Shown: piece by piece, positions 59,001-64,000 of the stretch
Layout: every line of letters starts with the position of its first letter
How positions within the stretch are numbered: position 1 is the stretch's first letter
Source of the DNA: G963665005 sp963665005
Lineage (GTDB): Bacteria > Bacillota > Clostridia > Christensenellales > SZUA-584
Assembly (NCBI GenBank): GCA_963665005.2
Contig: CAXXTQ010000001.1
Span: 1,116,001-1,180,000, forward strand
Direction of reading: 5' to 3'
Length of the DNA stretch: 64,000 nucleotides
Translations under genes and position numbers: made by a program
The notes under the pieces: model-generated
What the model was told of the DNA's origin: nothing
The model's database searches: none
What the model saw: only the letters and a program-made list of their open reading frames with translations

Positions 59001-59075
59001 TATAATGGATAACATGGAGGGGTATAACTATGATAAATTCAAAATAAAATAGAGCGTGCAGCCTTTACACGCTCT
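59001..59075 (+). other. Tiny transcription unit or gene remnant with terminator
   Basis: TATAAT (59001-59006), GGAGGGG (59016-59022), a five-codon frame MINSK-stop (59030-59047), and a hairpin AGAGCGTG/CACGCTCT (59051-59075). The hairpin also ends the minus-strand genes starting at 60736. The little plus-strand unit may be the remains of a deleted gene. Confidence 0.4.
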
Positions 59076-59085
59076 AAATTTAGCC

Positions 59086-59430
59086 TCAGCAAAGAGCTAA
59101 GACCGACTCTTTATCGGTCTTTTTGAAAAAGATCTGGATTCCGCTATTGCATTCATATATAAAATCACGCAGAGCCCCTTTTATATTATCAAAATCTCCG
59201 ATTATAGCAAGTTTCACGCCGTAATTAGAAAATTTTTGCAATATTTCTCCGGCAATACCCGTACGAAGGTTAAAAAAATCATCACACAACACATCTCTTG
59301 GCACTATAATTTTATCGCTGCCGTTATGATAAGCAGTGGCTATAATATCTAGCACGTCATTAAGGCTGTTTATTTTGCAGCACGAAACAACAGCGATTTT
59401 TTGATTATTCTTATTTATATAATTTATCAT
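59086..59430 (-). CDS. DUF4180 domain protein
   Basis: A 114-residue protein. DVLDIIATAYHNGSDKIIVPRDVLCDDFFNLRTGIAGEILQKFSNYGVKLAIIGDF and ALRDFIYECNSGIQIFF are the DUF4180 hallmarks. The family has no established function; it often follows MarR/HTH-type regulators. It is the last of three closely spaced minus-strand genes (two bases after the alpha/beta hydrolase gene). Confidence 0.85.
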   Translation of the reverse strand: MINYINKNNQKIAVVSCCKINSLNDVLDIIATAYHNGSDKIIVPRDVLCDDFFNLRTGIAGEILQKFSNYGVKLAIIGDFDNIKGALRDFIYECNSGIQIFFKKTDKESVLALC

Positions 59431-59432
59431 AT

Positions 59433-60278
59433 TTAACTTTCTTTTTTGTCTATAAAAGTGGCGATATCGTCCGCCATATTGATAAGCGTATGATGCACGC
59501 CTGCAAGAACTCTGGTGTCGGCGCTGGGGGCGATGGTTTTAAGTTTTGACGCGCACTGCCTGCTGCGGAAAAGTGCGTCTTTATCTCCGCCTACATATAA
59601 TACGGGCATGGTCAGTTTCGCCAGAGCCTCGTCAGAAAACACGGGCGCTTTAAACGGCCGGGGGATATAATGCTTTGAAATAAGCCTGCCGAAAGCCAGC
59701 GCTTCTTCGGGTATTTTAGTATCGCCGAAAAGTATTTTGTTCAGTTTTTCTGTGCCCTTTTTGCCCAAAAACATAAGGCCGACAGCTTTTGGCACAAACG
59801 AGGTATGAATGGGGCATATACCGCCCGGAGCAAGCAGCACAAGAGACTCGACTTTATCAGGATAACATGTAGCGAAATCTACAGCCATCCATCCGCCCAG
59901 CGAATTCCCCACGATAGACGCTTTTTTTATGCCTAAACCGTCTAAAACCTGCAATAACCACGACGCGTATGTGCAAGTCTCCATCTTCGGGCGGCTTTCC
60001 GCGCTTTTGCCCGGTTCGCCTATTATATCTACCGCATAGACTTTGTGCGTTTTGCCGAGAATAGCCGCATCGCCCATCCACATAGCCGAGTTTGTCGCAG
60101 AGCCGTGAAGAAGCACAACCGGCTTTCCTGTGTCAGATCCGCTGGAGATTACAAAGGTATCGCCGTATTCTGTAGGTATTATATGCATTTTAAAAGGAGC
60201 AGGCCAGAGGTTTAGTATTTCTTCATACCTGTCCATTATAATTTTCTTGCCTTCGGGCGATTTATATACAGTTTTCAT
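59433..60278 (-). CDS. Alpha/beta hydrolase
   Basis: A 281-residue enzyme. VVLLHGSATNSAMW (oxyanion hole, about residue 54), SIVGNSLGGW (nucleophile Ser126), LYVGGDKDALF (acid Asp, about 236) and GVHHTLINM (His, about 263) give a complete catalytic triad. Probably an esterase or related hydrolase; substrate unknown. It lies eight bases after the HTH gene and two bases before the DUF4180 gene, so the three act together, probably in response to a small-molecule signal. Confidence 0.9.
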   Translation of the reverse strand: MKTVYKSPEGKKIIMDRYEEILNLWPAPFKMHIIPTEYGDTFVISSGSDTGKPVVLLHGSATNSAMWMGDAAILGKTHKVYAVDIIGEPGKSAESRPKMETCTYASWLLQVLDGLGIKKASIVGNSLGGWMAVDFATCYPDKVESLVLLAPGGICPIHTSFVPKAVGLMFLGKKGTEKLNKILFGDTKIPEEALAFGRLISKHYIPRPFKAPVFSDEALAKLTMPVLYVGGDKDALFRSRQCASKLKTIAPSADTRVLAGVHHTLINMADDIATFIDKKES

Positions 60279-60286
60279 ATAATCTC

Positions 60287-60736
60287 CTATTCTTTTTGGT
60301 CTTCTAATACGGATATGCAGCCGAGCACTGTTTCAACAAAAGATATAGTGCCCCAGAGCATAACGCGTATCATTTTATCATTATTGATATGCTGTACATT
60401 TAGAGTACTTCTGCCGTATGCGGGGTCTTTGTTGCTCATTGCGGCAATAAGCGTATTAGAAATCCTGTCTGCTTCGTCCCTGTCGTGTACATTTATATCT
60501 ACCACAGCCGATACGGTAATGCTGTCAGACGGTTTATTTTCCTTTTGGCCAGTTAAATCGGACATATCAAGTCCGAAACTTTCGACAAGCACGCTTAAAT
60601 CATGCCCGCTGATTCTGTATTGCTTGCCAACTTTATTTGCTTGAAGCTTGCCTTCGTGTATATACCGCCTAATTGTCTTTGGATGGAATCCAAGCATATC
60701 CGATATTTGTTCAACAGTATAATATTTATTATCCAT
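60287..60736 (-). CDS. HTH protein with MerR/excisionase-type DNA-binding domain, likely autoregulator
   Basis: A 149-residue protein. Residues 1-55 (YYTVEQISDMLGFHPKTIRRYIHEGKLQANKVGKQYRISGHDL) form an excisionase-type winged helix. Residues 70-149 (ITVSAVVDINVHDRDEADRISNTLIAAMSNKD...VMLWGTISFVETVLGCISVLED) are a small alpha/beta domain that could sense or multimerise. ATG at 60736 follows AGGAGG by seven bases. A perfect 9-bp-arm palindrome lies 20 bases upstream (60756-60776), overlapping the probable promoter, so it likely controls its own three-gene operon. Confidence 0.82.
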   Translation of the reverse strand: MDNKYYTVEQISDMLGFHPKTIRRYIHEGKLQANKVGKQYRISGHDLSVLVESFGLDMSDLTGQKENKPSDSITVSAVVDINVHDRDEADRISNTLIAAMSNKDPAYGRSTLNVQHINNDKMIRVMLWGTISFVETVLGCISVLEDQKE

Positions 60737-60755
60737 TAGAATTCCTCCTGAACTA

Positions 60756-60793
60756 ATATGGTACATTGTACCATATAGTTTTAAAAAAAGCAA
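60756..60793 (-). promoter_or_regulatory. Operator and promoter of the HTH/hydrolase/DUF4180 operon
   Basis: ATATGGTAC (60756-60764), ATT, GTACCATAT (60768-60776) is a perfect inverted repeat; the flanks AACT/AGTT almost extend it. On the minus strand TTGCTT (about 60793-60788), 16 bases, TACAAT lies across it as a probable promoter. Confidence 0.65.
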
Positions 60794-61201
60794 CAAAAAA
60801 GTAATAATAAAGAATAAATAGGGAACAATAAAGAATAAACGTAAAAGCGTTGAAAAGCGGTAGGGTGAATTGTTTTTGTCTTGCTATTTTAAAGTTGAAA
60901 CTTGTGCAGCTGTATATTTTTATGCTGATTGTTAGAAAATATATATAATATCTATTATATAAAAATAACATAATAAAGAATAAATATGGAATAAAAATCA
61001 ATAAAAAGCGGGACATATGCGCAAAAAAAGGGAATGAAAAGGAATAACAAGGCATAAGCATTTGGTTCAATTTTAATATATTTAAAGAAATATCTATTTT
61101 TTAAAAGAATTTTAACGGTTTTGCATACGTATATCATCTGGAACAATATCAAAATGCGCTCATATTATAATATATAAAGCTGTAAAAGGAGTTTTTGATA
61201 A
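60794..61201. other. AT-rich intergenic region with three direct repeats
   Basis: No gene is seen. The 13-mer AATAAAGAATAAA occurs at 60806-60818, 60827-60839 and 60972-60984; the first two are 21 bases apart. CATACGT at 61124-61130 resembles the -10 box of sigma-E, which serves cotJ in Bacillus, but a convincing -35 was not found. Confidence 0.45.
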
Positions 61202-61435
61202 ATGAAGCAAGATAAATATCCTGATATGTACGCGCCTTCAGACAGGGCGTGCATACCACAGGAGACCGTAATTAATAATGTACAATTAGCAAATGCGTAT
61301 GTTCCTTTTGAAAAGCTGTGTACCACTTATACCCCTGCAAGAGCGCTCTTTGAGGGCACCGCCTTTCCAGAGCTTTACAGCGCTTATGAGCGGGAAAATA
61401 AATTCAGATTCGAAGGAGATTATGGCGATGAATAG
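61202..61435 (+). CDS. cotJA: Spore coat protein CotJA
   Basis: A 77-residue protein typical of CotJA: ANAYVPFEKLCTTYTPARALFEGTAFPELYSAY is the family core (variations of 'YVPxQxxxxxYxPxxALxxGTxFPELY'). It is made in the mother cell and is part of the inner coat. AAAGGAG ribosome site before the ATG. It overlaps cotJB by eight bases. Confidence 0.92.
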   Translation: MKQDKYPDMYAPSDRACIPQETVINNVQLANAYVPFEKLCTTYTPARALFEGTAFPELYSAYERENKFRFEGDYGDE

Positions 61436-61703
61436 AGACGAACTGTTAAGACAGCTTACCGCTATGGACTTTTATACGGTAGATTTGGGTTTATATCTGA
61501 ATACGCACCCGGGGGACAGGGAAGCGCTTTCGAAATATAACGCTGTGGCAAACGAAGCTAACGCACTAAGGCAGGAATATGAGAGCAGATACGGGCCGCT
61601 TTGTTCATTCCGCTCGGCCAGCAAATATCCTTGGCAATGGATAGAAAATCCGTGGCCTTGGCAGACAAAATTCAATTTTAGATTGGCGGGTGAAGATAAG
61701 TAA
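61428..61703 (+). CDS. cotJB: Spore coat protein CotJB
   Basis: A 91-residue protein. LRQLTAMDFYTVDLGLYLNTHPGDREALSKYN and KYPWQWIENPWPWQ are the CotJB hallmarks. The ATG at 61428 is nine bases after GAAGGAG; an in-frame ATG at 61422 is only three bases from that site. The stop overlaps the cotJC start by one base, so translation is coupled. Confidence 0.93.
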   Translation: MNRDELLRQLTAMDFYTVDLGLYLNTHPGDREALSKYNAVANEANALRQEYESRYGPLCSFRSASKYPWQWIENPWPWQTKFNFRLAGEDK

Positions 61704-62125
61704 TGTGGATTTACGATAAAAAATTGGAATATCCGGTAAAAATAAAAAAGCCTGACCCGAGAATGGCAAAAACCATCATTGCACAGTACGGCGGGCCGGA
61801 CGGAGAAATTGGGGCGGCACTGCGGTATTTGAGCCAGCGTTTTGCAATGGTTACGCCCGAGGCAAAGGCAACGCTTAATGACATCGGGACGGAAGAGCTG
61901 GCACATCTCGAGATGGTAGGAACGATGGTAAGGCAGCTTATGGAGAACGCCAGCCTCGAAGAAATCGAAAAAGCGGGCATGGCGGGGTATTATACCGACC
62001 ACGGCAGGGGAGTATTCCCTCTCGGCGCGGCTGCTAACCCTTTCAGTGCGGCTGCTTTCCAGAGCAAAGGCGATCCAATTACCGACCTTTATGAGAACAT
62101 GGCAGCAGATGCTGCGATTGTGTAA
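61703..62125 (+). CDS. cotJC: Spore coat protein CotJC, manganese-catalase-like, shortened at the C-terminus
   Basis: A 140-residue protein. MWIYDKKLEYPVKIKKPDPRMAKTIIAQYGGPDGEIGAALRYLSQRF and DIGTEELAHLEMVGTMVRQL (metal ligands Glu and His of the first four-helix half) match CotJC closely, as does DPITDLYENMAA. Known CotJC proteins are about 189 residues and continue with a second ligand pair (ExxxH); here the frame stops right after YENMAADAAIV, so about 50 residues and two expected metal ligands are missing. No continuation in other frames is seen before the terminator at 62139-62179. A structural rather than catalytic role is likely, if it is not a sequencing error. Confidence 0.88.
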   Translation: MWIYDKKLEYPVKIKKPDPRMAKTIIAQYGGPDGEIGAALRYLSQRFAMVTPEAKATLNDIGTEELAHLEMVGTMVRQLMENASLEEIEKAGMAGYYTDHGRGVFPLGAAANPFSAAAFQSKGDPITDLYENMAADAAIV

Positions 62126-62138
62126 AAACAAAAAATAA

Positions 62139-62179
62139 AAAGCGGTATGCATTAAATTATTTCTTTAACATACCGCTCA
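62139..62179. terminator. Bidirectional terminator between cotJC and xylB
   Basis: AGCGGTATG and CATACCGCT form the stem; A-rich and AAAA/TTTT flanks supply U-tracts on both strands. Confidence 0.8.
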
Positions 62180-62206
62180 AAAATAATATTTGGCTAAATA
62201 TTTACA

Positions 62207-63679
62207 TTATTCAGAAAACCAATTAAAAAGGTTTTTATATAATTCTTTGTATTTTGGATAAAGTTTATCATATTTTTTAACGTTATCGGCAGTCGGCATA
62301 ACAGTTCCGACAACTTTCACCATCTTTCTGCAGCCAGTTTCTACGTCGGGATATACTCCCGCGCCCACGGCAGCCAATATCGCTGCGCCGAGCGCCCCGC
62401 CCTGGTTCGTGTTTATCTCACCGATCGGTTTATTGAAAATATCCGCAATTATGCGTTTCCACAAGGCGCTTCTTGCGCCGCCTCCGATAAGCCTGACTTC
62501 ATTAACGGGTATGCCCATATCCACCAAAATCTGCAGAGAATCGTTTAAGCCGAATGCAACGCCTTCTAAAACGGCGAGTGTCATCTGCGCTCTGGTGGTG
62601 TTTATATCCATGCCGGCAAACACGCCCTTTGCATTTGGGTCCGAATATGGCGTTCTTTCTCCGAGCAAGTAAGGCAAAAACACAACTTTACTGTTAAAAT
62701 CGGCTGTTTGGGCTTCGTCCAGCAATTCTACAGTATCCATCTCGAGGTTGACGTTATCTACCCACCATTTTAAACAGCTTGCTGCCGAAAGCATAACTCC
62801 CATTGTATGATAGTTTCCGTTGGCATGGCAAAAAGCATGCAGCCGGCAGTCTTCATCCGACCGGTAATCTTTGTGTGCCGCAAAAACAACTCCCGATGTC
62901 CCCAAGGTTACCGAAACGATTCCTTCTTCTACCGTTCCCGTGCCTATAGCACCCGCCGCCTGGTCACCTGCTCCGCCAACGACCAGTATTTCCCCGGACA
63001 AGCCAAGCGTTTGCTTAACATCATCTGTAACGGTACCCGTCACTTCATACGATTCAAAAAGTTCGGGCAAAACAGCGCGGTTTATTCCGACATAATCGCA
63101 GACAGGCTCGGACCAGCATTTATTTTTTACATCAAGAAGCAGCATGCCCGAAGCATCCGAATAGTCGGTTGCGTAATTTCCTGTCAGCCGAAACCGAACA
63201 TAATCTTTGGGCAGCATTACATGCGCTATGCGACGAAATTCATCGGGCATATTGTTTTTTACCCATAATATTTTCGGCGCCGTAAAGCCGGTTAAGCATT
63301 TGTTTCCGGTAAATTCGCGCAGTTTCTCTTTTCCGAAATGCTGAGTTATCTGTTCGCATTCGCGTTCTGTACGGTTATCACACCAAAGTATGGACGGCAT
63401 TAAAACGTTATTGTCTTTATCAAGAGCAACAAGTCCGTGCATCTGGCCGCTAAAGCCAATGGCGCGCACCTTGTCGCTCGGGATATCAAATTTTGTTATG
63501 AGCTCTTTTACAGCAGCAACTGTCTGCTGCCACCAGTCCTCGGGATTCTGCTCTGCCCATTTATCTTTGGGGTAATACACGGGGTATTCTTTAGAAACAT
63601 CTCCTACGATTTGGTTTTGCTCATTCATCGCCAGTATTTTAACAGACGAAGTGCCAAGGTCAATGCCTAAAAAAAACAT
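62207..63679 (-). CDS. xylB: Xylulokinase
   Basis: A 490-residue FGGY kinase. FLGIDLGTSSVKILAM (phosphate loop), GFSGQMHGLVALD (about residue 75, xylulokinase-type MHG motif), WCDNRTERECEQ, GGAGDQAAGAIGTG (about 235), VTLGTSGVVFA and RLIGGGARSALWKRIIADIF (about 395) are the XylB pattern. It makes D-xylulose 5-phosphate from xylulose. The neighbour upstream is the end of a zinc dehydrogenase, suggesting a route from a pentitol such as xylitol or arabitol through xylulose to xylulose phosphate. Minus strand, 13 bases after that gene. Confidence 0.93.
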   Translation of the reverse strand: MFFLGIDLGTSSVKILAMNEQNQIVGDVSKEYPVYYPKDKWAEQNPEDWWQQTVAAVKELITKFDIPSDKVRAIGFSGQMHGLVALDKDNNVLMPSILWCDNRTERECEQITQHFGKEKLREFTGNKCLTGFTAPKILWVKNNMPDEFRRIAHVMLPKDYVRFRLTGNYATDYSDASGMLLLDVKNKCWSEPVCDYVGINRAVLPELFESYEVTGTVTDDVKQTLGLSGEILVVGGAGDQAAGAIGTGTVEEGIVSVTLGTSGVVFAAHKDYRSDEDCRLHAFCHANGNYHTMGVMLSAASCLKWWVDNVNLEMDTVELLDEAQTADFNSKVVFLPYLLGERTPYSDPNAKGVFAGMDINTTRAQMTLAVLEGVAFGLNDSLQILVDMGIPVNEVRLIGGGARSALWKRIIADIFNKPIGEINTNQGGALGAAILAAVGAGVYPDVETGCRKMVKVVGTVMPTADNVKKYDKLYPKYKELYKNLFNWFSE

Positions 63680-63692
63680 AACTTTTCCCTTC

Positions 63693-64000
63693 CTAATCTA
63701 TATTAATAACCGCTTTTACTACATCTTTAGCGTTATTGACAACAAAATCGAAGGCCTCTTTAACATGGTCGAAATCATACTCATTGCTGACGATACTATT
63801 TACATTGATTGCGCCGCTTGATATAGAGTTTATTGCGACCGGATAGAGATTTCGATATCTGAATATAGTTCTTATCTGGCCTTCTTTTTCCATAAGCCTC
63901 ATGAAATTGAAACTCGTTTCGTCGTTGGGCGTCATGCCTACCAAGACGACTATGCCTCCGCGGGAGACTACGTCCGCAGTCTGTTTAACGGTGATATCTG
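63693..64000 (-). CDS. Polyol (sorbitol/xylitol-type) zinc dehydrogenase, C-terminal part, cut by window edge
   Basis: The frame enters from the right edge and ends at 63693: about 102 residues, DITVKQTADVVSRGGIVVLVGMTPND...FRYRNLYPVAINSISSGAINVNSIVSNEYDFDHVKEAFDFVVNNAKDVVKAVI. This is the C-terminal part of the medium-chain dehydrogenase fold; the 'FRYRNxYPxAIxxIxSG' phrase is typical of sorbitol/xylitol dehydrogenases. The ATG at 63944 is internal. It likely forms an operon with xylulokinase. Confidence 0.88.
   Translation of the reverse strand, partial: DITVKQTADVVSRGGIVVLVGMTPNDETSFNFMRLMEKEGQIRTIFRYRNLYPVAINSISSGAINVNSIVSNEYDFDHVKEAFDFVVNNAKDVVKAVINID

Noticed and set aside
60806..60984. 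A CRISPR array from the AATAAAGAATAAA repeats
   Set aside because: Only three short copies, irregular spacing, no spacer-like unique sequences and no cas genes.

Overview
The window looks like the chromosome of an anaerobic, spore-forming member of the Clostridia. Evidence seen: a GerA-type germinant receptor cut by the left edge, a cotJABC spore-coat operon, a YtxC-like sporulation protein, a thrS gene under a T-box leader, oxygen-sensitive glycyl-radical chemistry, strong AGGAGG ribosome sites, many TTG/GTG starts and AT-rich intergenic DNA. I cannot name the species.

Region 1 (1-3.9 kb): GerA fragment, a ketopantoate-reductase-like protein, class I DAHP synthase, and a LacI-type repressor. 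Region 2 (4.1-8.3 kb): four genes that match the Thermotoga-type inositol route (scyllo-inosose 3-dehydrogenase, inositol dehydrogenase, creatininase-fold diketo-inositol hydrolase, sugar epimerase). The same 18-bp operator stands, in opposite orientation, before the LacI gene and before this operon. Region 3 (8.9-23.1 kb): a second LacI regulator, a ribose/inositol-type ABC transporter, a second inositol dehydrogenase (IolG), IolD and IolE, and between them a FucA-like aldolase, a RhaB-like kinase, and a glycyl-radical enzyme with its activase. The usual iolB, iolC, iolJ and iolA are absent. This is the best candidate for an undescribed pathway. Region 4 (23.2-33.6 kb): a DeoR regulator, then a long operon for split transketolase, archaeal-type glyceraldehyde-3-phosphate dehydrogenase and phosphoglycerate kinase, malic enzyme, a LarA-family racemase, an MFS carrier, RpiB and a ROK kinase. 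It looks like the lower half of carbon processing for the sugars or inositols above.

Region 5 (33.7-37.8 kb): NusG-II protein, Gx/heptaprenyl-diphosphate-synthase-I-like membrane protein, ApbE flavin transferase, and a GntR-controlled ABC transporter. Region 6 (38.0-45.6 kb): non-homologous end joining genes (Ku, and LigD split into ligase and polymerase), with a matching promoter/leader cassette before ku and ligD that resembles a forespore sigma-G promoter; an LCP-family protein; two related cysteine-containing proteins; and an ABC-F ATPase behind a leader-peptide attenuator. Region 7 (45.6-53 kb, mostly minus strand): MFS carrier, T-box-controlled thrS, membrane proteins, a solitary MazF-type toxin, an amidohydrolase and YtxC. 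Region 8 (53-64 kb): lipoproteins, an L,D-transpeptidase, a uridine-kinase-like protein, flavodoxin, a hydrolase/HTH cluster, cotJABC (CotJC is shortened), xylulokinase and the end of a polyol dehydrogenase running off the right edge.

All family calls come from reading motifs and gene order by eye; no database search was run.
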